A stretch of DNA of 49,793 bases. Origin: Solirubrobacterales bacterium. Its GTDB lineage: Bacteria; Actinomycetota; Thermoleophilia; Solirubrobacterales; 70-9. The position numbers and the translations under genes were made by a program. The notes beneath the pieces were generated by a model. It was not told the DNA's origin and made no database searches. It saw only the letters and a list, made by a program, of their open reading frames with translations. Location of the stretch: contig DATMZR010000032.1 in assembly GCA_035573435.1 (NCBI GenBank), forward strand, positions 1 to 49,793. Direction: 5' to 3'. The stretch's first letter is position 1; every line of letters starts with the position of its first letter. Shown in pieces: positions 1 to 8,497 of the stretch.

Positions 1-2
1 TC

Positions 3-104
3 GAGCTCGGGGTCATGCTCGAGCGCGTCGCCCTGGCCCGCGCGATCCCGATCGAAGGCGGCACCGGGATCATCGACGATCTCGGCAACCCGCTCGACGA
101 GTGA
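3..104 (+). CDS. C-terminal fragment of an unidentified protein
   Basis: An open frame enters from the left edge and ends at a TGA at 102-104, giving a 33-residue C-terminus that finishes GNPLDE. Almost every codon ends in G or C (all but two of 33), which matches the codon use of the real genes here, so it is probably the end of a real gene. I do not recognise the family. It converges on murB with only three bases between the stops, so whatever it is, it marks the end of the dcw cluster and rules out ftsQ or ftsZ directly after murB. Only the tail is visible, so no function is proposed. Confidence 0.5.
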   Translation, partial: ELGVMLERVALARAIPIEGGTGIIDDLGNPLDE

Positions 105-107
105 GGC

Positions 108-1019
108 TCACGCGTCGGCGATCAATCCTGCCGTCTCTTCCGCGCTGAACCCCACCAGCACCGGCTCCGCATGGAGCTCCACGCCGAAGCGCTCGCGCAC
201 GCGGCGGCGACCCTCGCCCATGAGGGCGATCACGTCGGCCGTGGTGGCGTCGCCCATGTTCTCCACGAAGTTGGCGTGCTTCTCCGAGAAGCGGGCGCCG
301 CCGACCTGAAGCCCCCGACAGCCGGAGGCCTCGAGCAGCTGGCCCGCTGTCCGTCCCCCCGCGCGCGCGTCGTTGTCCGGATTCTTGAAGGTTGAGCCGA
401 AGGTCTTGATTCCCGAAGGCTGCGCCTCGCGCCGCTTGCCGCGCATTTCGGCGAGCCTGCCCTTGATCTCCGCAACCGCGCCCTCGTCGAGCCGGAAGGA
501 GGCCTGCGAGACGACCTCGCCTGGCTGGAGGTTCGAGCTCCGGTAGGCGAAGCCGAGCTGGCTCGGCTCGCGTCGATCGATGCCTACTGCTGTGCAGACG
601 CTGACCCATTCGAGTACCCGGCCCAGCTCACCGCCGTAGGCGTTCGCATTCATCTTCACGGCGCCCCCCACGGTCCCGGGGATGTTGATTCCGAACTCCA
701 GCCCGGCGAGGCCCCATCGCGCCGCCTGCGCCGCCGCCGAGGGAAGCCGGGCACCCCCACCGCAGACCAGCCGCGTTCCCTGTTGCTCGATCGCGACGAG
801 CCGGCCGTCCAGCTTCAGGACCAGGCCGCGGTAGCCGTCGTCCGAGACCAGGAGGTTGGAGCCCGAGCCGACCACCCCGACCGCGATCCGCTCCGACGCC
901 GCCCAGCTGAGAAGCTCCGCGAGCTCACGCTCGTCCTCCGGGCGGGCGAAGAGGTCCGCCGGCCCGCCCGCTCGCACCGTGGTCAGTCGGGAGAGGGGGA
1001 AGTCGCGGTGAATCTTCAT
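108..1019 (-). CDS. murB: MurB, UDP-N-acetylenolpyruvoylglucosamine reductase
   Basis: FAD enzyme that uses NADPH to reduce UDP-GlcNAc-enolpyruvate to UDP-MurNAc in the cytoplasm. The 303-residue protein has the FAD-binding GSGSNLL near residue 52, the IPGTVGGAVKMNANAYGGE block, the catalytic-serine region GSTFKNP, and a C-terminal ELHAEPVLVG carrying the expected glutamate. The length fits the shorter type II MurB proteins. The ATG start overlaps the murC stop as ATGA (1016-1019), which implies translational coupling. It is the last gene of the dcw cluster here. Identification is secure. Confidence 0.97.
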   Translation of the reverse strand: MKIHRDFPLSRLTTVRAGGPADLFARPEDERELAELLSWAASERIAVGVVGSGSNLLVSDDGYRGLVLKLDGRLVAIEQQGTRLVCGGGARLPSAAAQAARWGLAGLEFGINIPGTVGGAVKMNANAYGGELGRVLEWVSVCTAVGIDRREPSQLGFAYRSSNLQPGEVVSQASFRLDEGAVAEIKGRLAEMRGKRREAQPSGIKTFGSTFKNPDNDARAGGRTAGQLLEASGCRGLQVGGARFSEKHANFVENMGDATTADVIALMGEGRRRVRERFGVELHAEPVLVGFSAEETAGLIADA

Positions 1020-2320
1020 TCGTCGCTAGCCCGGACCAGGACGTCGGCCAGCCTGTTGACGTCGCCGGCGCCGATCGTCACCAGGACGTCGCCCTCCCTC
1101 AGCCGCGGCGCGAGGGCGCGCTCGGCTCCGTCGCCATCGGCGAGCCACCAGACGGGGCGCCCCGAGGCGCGGTCGGCGACGGCCCGCGCCACTGTGAGCC
1201 CGCTGACGCCGGCGAGCTCCCCCACGGGTCGCTCGCGGGCTGGATAGACCTCGAGCACGCCCACCTCGTCCGCCGCCGCGAGGGCCGCGCCGAAGCGGTC
1301 GGCGAGCGCTTTGGTCCGCGAATAGAGATGGGGCTGGAAGACCGCGATCAGCCGGCGCGGCCCGAGCTCGCGGAGCGCCTCGAGCGCGGCGGCGACCTCC
1401 GTCGGGTGGTGGGCGTAGTCGTCGTAGATAGTGGCTCCGTTCCGGTTGCCCTTGAGCTCGAGGCGGCGCAGAATCCCGGGGAAGGTGGCGAGCGCAGCCG
1501 CGGCCGGCGCCAGCTCGAAGCCCGCCGACTCGAGCCCTGCGAGGGCCGCGCGAGCATTGAGCAGGTTGTGGCGACCGGCGACCCGCAGCTCGAGCGGAGG
1601 GCCCGGGCGCTCTTCGTCGAAGCTCACAATCTGCTGGTCGCCCGCGAGACCGGCCAGGCTCCCGTCGCTCGGAAGCGCCAGACCCCCAGCCGGCTCGCAG
1701 AACTCTCGGAAGGCGCCGAGAAGCTCGGACCGGGAGGACCAGTGCGAGTGGTGGTCGAGCTCGACGTTCGTCACCACCGCCACCTCCGGGCGCAGGCGCA
1801 AGAAGCTCGCGTCGGACTCGTCCGCTTCCGCAACCACCCATTCGCCGGCGCCCCAGCCGGCGTTGCCGGGGCCGCCGTCCTCGCCGGCGCCCGGAAGCTC
1901 GCCACCCAGCAGGAAGCCCGGGTCGGCATCCATGGCGCGCAGGACGTGGACGAGCATCCCGGCGGTCGTCGTCTTGCCGTGGGTTCCGGCGACCGCCAGC
2001 AGGCGCTTTTCGGCGCACAGCTCGGCGAGCAGCTCACCGCGATGAATCACCGGCTGGCCGCGCTCGCGGGCCTTAGCCAGCTCGGGGTTGTCATCGCCCA
2101 CCGCGGTCGAGACCACCACCTCGGCGTCGGGCGGGAGCGCCTCGGCGTCGTGACCTATACGGGGCTCCAGGCCGGCTCTTCGCAGCCGTTCCAGGTACGA
2201 GCTGTGGGCGCGATCGGAGCCGCTCACCCGCGCTCCAAGCCGGTGGCAGACGAGCGCCAGGCCGCTCATCCCGGCGCCGCCGATGGCGATGAAGTGCAGC
2301 TTGCGCCGGCTCCAGGTCAT
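1016..2320 (-). CDS. murC: MurC, UDP-N-acetylmuramate--L-alanine ligase
   Basis: Cytoplasmic Mur ligase that adds L-alanine to UDP-MurNAc using ATP. The 434 residues show the N-terminal UDP-binding glycine motif IGGAGMSGLA (about 13-22), the ATP P-loop AGTHGKTTT (111-119), and the C-terminal DDYAHHPTE motif typical of MurC. The ATG start overlaps the murG stop by four bases (2317-2320), and its stop overlaps the murB start. Length and motif order are normal for the family. Confidence 0.97.
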   Translation of the reverse strand: MTWSRRKLHFIAIGGAGMSGLALVCHRLGARVSGSDRAHSSYLERLRRAGLEPRIGHDAEALPPDAEVVVSTAVGDDNPELAKARERGQPVIHRGELLAELCAEKRLLAVAGTHGKTTTAGMLVHVLRAMDADPGFLLGGELPGAGEDGGPGNAGWGAGEWVVAEADESDASFLRLRPEVAVVTNVELDHHSHWSSRSELLGAFREFCEPAGGLALPSDGSLAGLAGDQQIVSFDEERPGPPLELRVAGRHNLLNARAALAGLESAGFELAPAAAALATFPGILRRLELKGNRNGATIYDDYAHHPTEVAAALEALRELGPRRLIAVFQPHLYSRTKALADRFGAALAAADEVGVLEVYPARERPVGELAGVSGLTVARAVADRASGRPVWWLADGDGAERALAPRLREGDVLVTIGAGDVNRLADVLVRASDE

Positions 2321-3411
2321 CGCTCGTCGCTCGCGGCCTCCAGCACTTCCCCAGCGATTCGCTGGGCGGCGTCCGGCCGGGCGAGGGCTTTCGACGCGGC
2401 CGACATCCGCTCCAGGCGCTCGGGGTCGGCGAGCAGGTCGCCGACGGTTCTAGCCAGGGTTTCGGGGTCGAGCTGCGAGTCGCCGACCACGATGGCCGCG
2501 CCGGCGTCGGCCATCCAGGCCGCGTTGGCGTCCTGATGCTGCGCGGTGGCGTGCGGGTAGGGAACGAGAATCGCGGGCCTGCCGGCAGCCGCCAGCTCGA
2601 ACACGGAACCACCGGCGCGGGCGAGCACCAGGTCGCAGGCCGCCAGGGTGTCGGCCAAGGTCGGCTCGTATTCCAGCAGTGTGAACCGCTCCCCCCCGTC
2701 CCTGGCCTCCAACCGCTCCCGGGCCAACGGGTAGTCGCGATGGCCTGTGATCTGGATCACGTGGTAGTCGCGTCCGTTCGGAGCGTCTCCAAGGAAGGCA
2801 TCGAGGGCGCAGAGGTTGAGCGAACGGGCGCCCTGGCTGCCGCCGAAGACCAGCAGGCAACGGCGGTCCTCAGGGATCTCGAAGCGGCCCCGCGCCCCGC
2901 CCCTGTCGGCATGTAGGACGGCCGCGGGCACTGGCCGGCCCGTGACCAGGTAGCGATCACCCTGCCGACCCGGAATCGGGAACGCCAGACAGACGCGCGT
3001 CGCCCGGCGCGCCAGGAGGCGGTTGGCGAGGCCGAGGTGGCGGTCTGCCTCGGTCAGCACGAGCGGCAGTCGCATAGAGAGCGCAGCGAGACCCGCAGGG
3101 CCGGCCACGTACCCCCCGCCCCCGACCACCACGTCGGCCCTCCGCCGCCGCAGCGCCCTGCGCGCGGCGGGCAACGCGGCCGCCGCCAAGGCTGCGGCCG
3201 AAACCGCCTTCAATGGCGACGCGCGATCCAGGCCTCGAACTCGCAGGAAGTCGATCTCGTAGCCGGAGGCCGGGACCAGCTTCGCCTCCAGCCGCTCCCG
3301 CGTTCCGAGAAAGGAGACCTCGGCTCCTCTATCCCGAAGCGCGTCGGCGACGGCGAGCGCCGGCACCACGTGCCCTGCGGTCCCCCCCGCGGCTATGACG
3401 ACTCTTGGCAC
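2317..3411 (-). CDS. murG: MurG, lipid I N-acetylglucosaminyltransferase
   Basis: Membrane-associated GT28 glycosyltransferase that adds GlcNAc to lipid I to make lipid II. I chose the GTG at 3409-3411 because it gives MPRVVIAAGGTAGHVVPALA, the normal MurG N-terminus, and AAGGAG lies about 11 bases upstream. An in-frame ATG at 3501 would add 30 residues that do not resemble MurG. The resulting 364 residues match the family. Visible motifs are the first G-loop GGTAGHVVP, the second G-loop FGGSQGARSLN, and the UDP-GlcNAc site region AAGRPAILVPYPHATAQHQ. The start lies inside the ftsW 3' end, an overlap of about 83 bases in a different frame. Confidence 0.93.
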   Translation of the reverse strand: MPRVVIAAGGTAGHVVPALAVADALRDRGAEVSFLGTRERLEAKLVPASGYEIDFLRVRGLDRASPLKAVSAAALAAAALPAARRALRRRRADVVVGGGGYVAGPAGLAALSMRLPLVLTEADRHLGLANRLLARRATRVCLAFPIPGRQGDRYLVTGRPVPAAVLHADRGGARGRFEIPEDRRCLLVFGGSQGARSLNLCALDAFLGDAPNGRDYHVIQITGHRDYPLARERLEARDGGERFTLLEYEPTLADTLAACDLVLARAGGSVFELAAAGRPAILVPYPHATAQHQDANAAWMADAGAAIVVGDSQLDPETLARTVGDLLADPERLERMSAASKALARPDAAQRIAGEVLEAASDER

Positions 3412-4660
3412 TGCCCGAAACGCTCCTTCCTCTGGCGGACTTGGCGCCGCTGGAAGCGCGGCCGCCATCCACCACGCGCAGTCTCGCAGCGCCTCTGCCA
3501 CGCCGGGCGGACGCCGCCGCCTGCCCCCCGGCGGCCACGTTCAAGAGCAGCCCGGTGGCCGCCAACATGACCAACAGGCTGGAGTTGCCGTAGGAGACGA
3601 ATGGCAGGGGCACGCCCGTGAGCGGAGCGAGCCCGAGCACCGCGAACAGGTTGACGATCCCCTGGACGAGGATCATCGACGTGAGCCCCGCGGCCAGGAG
3701 CTTGCCGTAGCGATCGCGCGCGCGTTGTGCCGCCCGAAGCCCCGCGTACCCGAACAGCCCGAACAACCCAACGAGCGTCGAGATCCCGACGAGGCCGAGC
3801 TCCTCGCCGACCACCGCCGCGATCATGTCGGTGTGCGCCTCCGGGAGGTAGAAGGCCTTCTGGAGGCTTTGTCCCACCCCGACGCCGAAGATCCCGCCGG
3901 ATCCCAAGGCGATCTTGGCCTGAATCGCCTGAAAGCCCGCGCCCCCCGGGTCCCCGGTTGGATTGAGGAAACCCACGAGCCGCTGCATCCGATACGGCTC
4001 GACCGCGATCGCAAGCAGGACCACCACGCCGAGTGCGCCGCCCAGCACGGCCAGGTGGCGGATCTTGACGCCGGCGGCGACGAGCAAGGCGCCGGTCCCC
4101 AACAGGACGATGATTGCCGTGCCCAGGTCGGGCTCCACCACCATCAACATGCAGGCGAGGCCGACCAGAGCGAGGTAGGGCATCAGGGTGCGGACGCTTC
4201 TTGTCATCTGCGGTCGCAAGGCGAGCAGATGGGCGCCATAGAGGACCAGCGACAGCTTGGCGAACTCGGACGGCTGAATCTGGAACAGGCCGGTTCCTAT
4301 CCAGCGCTGGGCGCCATTCGCCGACATGCCGATCCCAGGGATCAGCACGGCGAGGAGAAGTAAGAACGAGGTCGCCACGAGCAGCGGCGTCAGCGGCCGC
4401 AGCATCCGCATCCCGCGAAGAGACAGGATCCGCATCACCAGCAAGCCCACGCCTCCGAACAGGACGGTCCGCTTCAGGTAGTAGGCGCTGTCGCCGCTCT
4501 GTCCCAGAAGCGAGGTCGTCGAGCTGGCGCTGAAGACCATCACCACCCCGAAGGCGAGCAGGCACAGAGTGGCGGTGAGCAGCAGGTTGTATTCGATCGG
4601 CTGGGCACCCGCGCGCCTGCGCGCCCTCGGACCGAGGCGGCTGAGCGAGAGTGCCGTCAT
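3329..4660 (-). CDS. ftsW: FtsW/RodA-family SEDS peptidoglycan polymerase (FtsW)
   Basis: Integral-membrane SEDS protein that polymerises lipid II at the septum together with its cognate PBP. About ten hydrophobic segments are visible, with SEDS motifs NGAQRWI, QPSEFAKL, PEAHTDMIAAVVGEELGL and PFVSYGNSS (GG is more usual than GN in the last). The C-terminal ~60 residues are Arg/Ser/Ala-rich and overlap murG. The ATG at 4660 gives 443 residues, but AGGAG abuts it with no spacer. A GTG eight codons upstream (4682-4684) has GGAAGG at proper spacing and may be the true start. Position in the dcw cluster supports FtsW over RodA. Confidence 0.93.
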   Translation of the reverse strand: MTALSLSRLGPRARRRAGAQPIEYNLLLTATLCLLAFGVVMVFSASSTTSLLGQSGDSAYYLKRTVLFGGVGLLVMRILSLRGMRMLRPLTPLLVATSFLLLLAVLIPGIGMSANGAQRWIGTGLFQIQPSEFAKLSLVLYGAHLLALRPQMTRSVRTLMPYLALVGLACMLMVVEPDLGTAIIVLLGTGALLVAAGVKIRHLAVLGGALGVVVLLAIAVEPYRMQRLVGFLNPTGDPGGAGFQAIQAKIALGSGGIFGVGVGQSLQKAFYLPEAHTDMIAAVVGEELGLVGISTLVGLFGLFGYAGLRAAQRARDRYGKLLAAGLTSMILVQGIVNLFAVLGLAPLTGVPLPFVSYGNSSLLVMLAATGLLLNVAAGGQAAASARRGRGAARLRVVDGGRASSGAKSARGRSVSGSAKSRHSRGGDRRARGAGARRRRRASG

Positions 4661-4706
4661 CTCCTGGTTGTGTTCGCGCCACACGTGCGCGAACCTTCCG
4701 CCGGGC

Positions 4707-6068
4707 CTAGGCGGGAAGCTCTGCGACCAGGGAGCGGAAGTGCTCGCCGCGCTCTTCAAAGTCGCGATAGGCGTCGAAGCTGGCGCATGCGGGGGAAAGC
4801 AGGACGACCTCGCCGGACGCCGCGTCGGCCGCGGCCGCGCGGACCGCGCCCGCGAGCCCCTCGCAGCGGCGAACCTCCACCCCGCCACCCCGGGCCGGCT
4901 CGAGGGCCCGCTCGAGCGACTCGGCGGCGTCGCCGATCAGATAGCAGGCAACGCACCTCTCCCTGACCGGCTCCACCAGGCCGCCGAAGTCCTCGCCCTT
5001 CAGCGAGCCGCCCAGGATCGCGCGTACACCGTCGTCGAACGAGCGCAGCCCGGCGGCGGCGGCGGCCACGTTCGTGGCCTTGGAGTCGTTCACGTAGAGG
5101 ACGCCGTCCACCTCGGCGACCCGCTCCAACCGGTGCGGAAGGCCGGCGAAGCCGCGAAGGCCGTCCCGCACCCCGTCGTGCCCCAAGCCCATCGCGAGCG
5201 CCGCGGCGGCAGCCGCCATCGCGTTGTCGGCGTTGTGAGGGCCGATCAGGCCCAACTCGCGTGCCTCGAGGAGCGCGCGCTCCCCGGCGAAGATCACGTC
5301 CTCGCTGAGGGAGACCTCGCACAGCTGCCCGGATGGCTGCGGCAAGCGGCAGTAGGGCACCCGCCGGCCGCAGCCACCAAGGTCGAGATCGCGCAAAAGC
5401 GCCTCGGAGGCGTTGTAGACGGCCACGTCGTCGTTTCCCTGGTTGACGAAGATCTGCAGCTTGGCGCGCAGGTAGTCCTCGAAATCCCGGTGGCGATCGA
5501 GGTGGTCCGGCGCGACGTTGAGGAGCACCGCGCACTCGGGGGCGAATGCCTCCGCATCCTCGAGCTGAAAGCTCGAGCACTCGCAGACGATGGTCGCCTC
5601 ACCTGGCAGTGTGCCCACCAGCGAGGCGAGTGGGGTGCCGACGTTCCCCGCCACCGCCACCGGCTCGGCGGCCGTCCGCCAGACATGGCCCAGAAGCTCG
5701 GTGACGGTGGTCTTGCCGTTCGTCCCGGTGACGGCGACGAACCGATTCGGCAGAAGCCGCCAGGCGAGCTCGAGCTCGCCGATCACGTCCAGGCCACGCT
5801 CGCGCGCACGGGCGATCACCGGCGCCTCGCCAGGGACCCCGGGGCTCTTGACGACGCAGCGCGCGGGCCCGAGCAGCTCGACTCCGTCCGTGCCCAGGTG
5901 CACGTCCAGCCCGGCGTCGGCGAGCCGCGCCCCTTCCTCCGGGAACCCGGTGTCACAACCCGCCACCTCCTCGCCTCGCGCCGAGAGCATTCGCGTGGCG
6001 GCCTCTCCCGACCGGGCCAGGCCCACCACCAGGTACGGGCCTTCGGGAAGGGGCGGGCGAGACTTCAA
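4707..6068 (-). CDS. murD: MurD, UDP-MurNAc-L-Ala--D-glutamate ligase
   Basis: Adds D-glutamate to UDP-MurNAc-L-Ala in the cytoplasm. The likely start is a TTG at 6066-6068 that overlaps the mraY stop as TTGA, giving 453 residues. No ATG or GTG lies between there and the conserved N-terminal VGLARSG motif. The P-loop VTGTNGKTTV, the NVAPDHLDRH block, the VNDSKATN motif and the C-terminal LLSPACASFDAYRDFEERG are all present. Frames extending further upstream run inside mraY and do not resemble MurD. Confidence 0.95.
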   Translation of the reverse strand: MKSRPPLPEGPYLVVGLARSGEAATRMLSARGEEVAGCDTGFPEEGARLADAGLDVHLGTDGVELLGPARCVVKSPGVPGEAPVIARARERGLDVIGELELAWRLLPNRFVAVTGTNGKTTVTELLGHVWRTAAEPVAVAGNVGTPLASLVGTLPGEATIVCECSSFQLEDAEAFAPECAVLLNVAPDHLDRHRDFEDYLRAKLQIFVNQGNDDVAVYNASEALLRDLDLGGCGRRVPYCRLPQPSGQLCEVSLSEDVIFAGERALLEARELGLIGPHNADNAMAAAAAALAMGLGHDGVRDGLRGFAGLPHRLERVAEVDGVLYVNDSKATNVAAAAAGLRSFDDGVRAILGGSLKGEDFGGLVEPVRERCVACYLIGDAAESLERALEPARGGGVEVRRCEGLAGAVRAAAADAASGEVVLLSPACASFDAYRDFEERGEHFRSLVAELPA

Positions 6069-7087
6069 CCGATCGAGTTCTGGTACAGCGTGTAGCCGAT
6101 TCCCGCGCAGACGGCGGCGACGATCCAGAAGCGCAGCATGATCTTCGTCTCCGACCAGGCCAGCATCTCGAAGTGGTGGTGGACCGGCGCCATCAGCAAC
6201 ACCCGGCGGCGAAACAGCTTGAAGCTGGCCACCTGAATCGCCACCGAGAGAGCCTCGATTACGAAGATGCCGCCGAGGATGATCAGCAGGAGCTCGGTTT
6301 GGGTCATCACCGCCAGGGCACCGATCGCCGCCCCCAGGCCGAGCGAGCCTGTGTCCCCCATGAAGATCGCCGCCGGAAACGAGTTGAACCACAGAAAGCC
6401 GATCGACGCGCCCACCAGGCAGGCCGAGAGAAGCGCCAGGCCCTCCTGGCCGCTCGTGATCGTGATTGCCGTATAGGCGAGCAGGACGATGGCGCAGGAC
6501 CCGGCCGCCAGACCGTCAAGCCCGTCGGTGAGGTTGACGGCGTTCGAAGCCCCGGCGATCACCAGGAAGACGACCAGGACGTAGAGCACGGGCCCGATGT
6601 AGATCTGCGCGTCGGAGATACGCACCTGTAGGTTCGGGTCGAGGCCCACCTGGTCGGTGGCCACCCACCACAGGGCCACCGCCAGGCCGATCTGGGCGAC
6701 CAGCTTCCAGCGAGCCGACAGGCCCAGGGAGCGGCGCTTGGTGACCTTGATGAAGTCGTCCGCGAACCCGAGGGCGGCGGCGCCCAGAGCGACGCCGAAG
6801 ACCGCCAGGCTCTGCGTGTCGCGGGGCGAGAGCACCAGGTAGGGCACCGCGATTGCGACGAACACGATCAGGCCGCCCATCGTCGGGGTCCCGGCCTTGG
6901 TTTGATGCTCCGCCGGGCCCTCCTCACGGATCTGCTGGCCGAACTCCCGCACCCGGAGGAGCTCGATGAACCTCGGCCCCAAGAAGATCGTGATCAGCAT
7001 CGCCGCCATCCCGGCGATCAGGATCTGGCCGCGGTCGATGGCCGAGGACGCGACCGAGTTCGTCAGAGCCGCCAGCTCAGGGGTCAT
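6065..7087 (-). CDS. mraY: MraY, phospho-MurNAc-pentapeptide translocase
   Basis: Integral-membrane enzyme that transfers phospho-MurNAc-pentapeptide onto undecaprenyl phosphate to form lipid I. It has 340 residues with about ten transmembrane segments. Diagnostic motifs are EHQTKAGTPTMGGL, FADDFIKV (catalytic aspartates), NLTDGLDGLA, FMGDTGSLGLG and the APVHHHFEM histidine motif. The ATG overlaps the murF stop by four bases (7084-7087). Identification is secure. Confidence 0.97.
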   Translation of the reverse strand: MTPELAALTNSVASSAIDRGQILIAGMAAMLITIFLGPRFIELLRVREFGQQIREEGPAEHQTKAGTPTMGGLIVFVAIAVPYLVLSPRDTQSLAVFGVALGAAALGFADDFIKVTKRRSLGLSARWKLVAQIGLAVALWWVATDQVGLDPNLQVRISDAQIYIGPVLYVLVVFLVIAGASNAVNLTDGLDGLAAGSCAIVLLAYTAITITSGQEGLALLSACLVGASIGFLWFNSFPAAIFMGDTGSLGLGAAIGALAVMTQTELLLIILGGIFVIEALSVAIQVASFKLFRRRVLLMAPVHHHFEMLAWSETKIMLRFWIVAAVCAGIGYTLYQNSIG

Positions 7088-8478
7088 CGCGGGCCCGCTC
7101 CGCGCCGGGCCATCAGCTCGTCGGTGACGAGCTCGAGGCCGACCGAGCGCGAGCCCTTGACCAGGAGCGCATCGCCCGGCTCCAGCATCGCCTCCGCGAG
7201 CGGCACCGCCGCCTCGGCGTCGGGCGCCCAGGCATCGGGGGCGTAGTGCCGCGCCAGCGCCCCGACTCCGACCAGCGGTCCGACGCCGAGCTGGCGGGCA
7301 TGGGCGCCGGCCTCACGGTGATAGTCGGGCGCGCTCGGGCCAAGCTCGGCCATCTCGCCGAGCACGGCCACATGCCGGCCGGACGACCGGAGCGAGGTCA
7401 GATAATCGAGCGCCGCGCGCATCGAGATCGGGTTGGCGTTGTAGCAGTCGTTGACGACGACGATTCCGTCGGCCAGCTCGAGCACCTCGCCTCGCAGGCG
7501 CGAGAGGGCGATCTCCGGCGCCCGCTGCGCCATCTCATCCAGGGGCAGCTCGAGCGCTTCGCCGATCGCGATCGCCGCCAGGGCGTTGGTCAGGTTGTGC
7601 GCCTCCCCGAACGGGAAGGTGAAGCGCTGCTCGCCGGAAGGCGTCCCCACGGTGGCCTCGATCGAACGCCCGTCGCCACTCGACCGAAGCGCGAAGACAT
7701 CGCCTCCGGGGCCGAAGGTGATCGTCACGAGCCGATCGTGCAGGTGCGGCTCGAGCGCCTCGGCGTCAGCGGGGACCACGGCGCGATCCCGTTCTCCAAG
7801 GTCGGCGAGTATCTCCGCCTTGGCCTCGGCTATCGCCTCGAAGGTGCCCAGCAGCTCCAGGTGGACGGGGCCGATATTGGTGATCGCCGCGACGTTGGGG
7901 TCCGCGATCCCGCAAAGCTGGGTGATCTGGCCTCGGCCTCGCATCGCCATCTCGAGGACCAGCACCTGCGTCTCGGGGGGCGCGGCGAGCACGGCGAGCG
8001 GCAGGCCGATCTCGGTGTTGTAGTTCTCGGGGCTGGCGTGTACGCGCAGGGGCAGGATCGCGTGGCAGATGTCCTTGACCGAGGTCTTGCCCACCGACCC
8101 CGTGATCCCCACCACCGGGCAGCCAAGCTGTTGCCGCGAGGCCCGTGCCAGCGCTTGAAGCCCGGCGAGCGGATCCGCGGCGGACAGCACCCAGCCCCCC
8201 GATTGCTGCTCCTGCCGCACCTCCGCCAGCGAGCGAGCGCGCTCTGGCTCGACCACCACGCCCCAGGCGCCTGCCTCGAGCGCCTGGGCGGCGAACTCCC
8301 CACCATCGGTGCGCTCGCCCCGCAGTCCGAAGAAGAGGTCGCCAGTGCGCACCTCGCGCGAGTCGACCACCGCTCGCTCCGGCCGCCTGCTCCCGCCGGC
8401 CAGCAGGGTCTCGGCCCCTGCCGCGGCGGCAATCCGCTCTGGCGAGAGCTCGATCACGCGGGGCACCGGGCGGCCCAA
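7084..8478 (-). CDS. murF: MurF, UDP-MurNAc-tripeptide--D-Ala-D-Ala ligase
   Basis: Adds the D-Ala-D-Ala dipeptide to UDP-MurNAc-tripeptide. It shows the P-loop ITGSVGKTS, the NYNTEIGLP motif, NDCYNANPISMRAAL, and LGEMAELG near the C-terminus. The start is uncertain. A TTG at 8478 gives 464 residues, while GTG codons at 8466 and 8457 give slightly shorter proteins, and the latter (MIELSPERIA) best matches the usual MurF N-terminus. None has a strong ribosome binding site. The gap to the murE stop is about 20-40 bases depending on the start. Confidence 0.95.
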   Translation of the reverse strand: MGRPVPRVIELSPERIAAAAGAETLLAGGSRRPERAVVDSREVRTGDLFFGLRGERTDGGEFAAQALEAGAWGVVVEPERARSLAEVRQEQQSGGWVLSAADPLAGLQALARASRQQLGCPVVGITGSVGKTSVKDICHAILPLRVHASPENYNTEIGLPLAVLAAPPETQVLVLEMAMRGRGQITQLCGIADPNVAAITNIGPVHLELLGTFEAIAEAKAEILADLGERDRAVVPADAEALEPHLHDRLVTITFGPGGDVFALRSSGDGRSIEATVGTPSGEQRFTFPFGEAHNLTNALAAIAIGEALELPLDEMAQRAPEIALSRLRGEVLELADGIVVVNDCYNANPISMRAALDYLTSLRSSGRHVAVLGEMAELGPSAPDYHREAGAHARQLGVGPLVGVGALARHYAPDAWAPDAEAAVPLAEAMLEPGDALLVKGSRSVGLELVTDELMARRGAGPR

Positions 8479-8497
8479 AGCTCTGACCGACTACCCC

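Noticed and set aside
2317-3501. MurG starting at the upstream ATG (3501)
   Set aside because: It would add 30 residues unlike MurG and enlarge the overlap with ftsW; the GTG at 3411 gives the standard N-terminus with a ribosome binding site.
4569-6095. A 508-codon plus-strand open frame opposite murD
   Set aside because: MurD on the minus strand has full motif support and correct operon position; the opposite frame has none.
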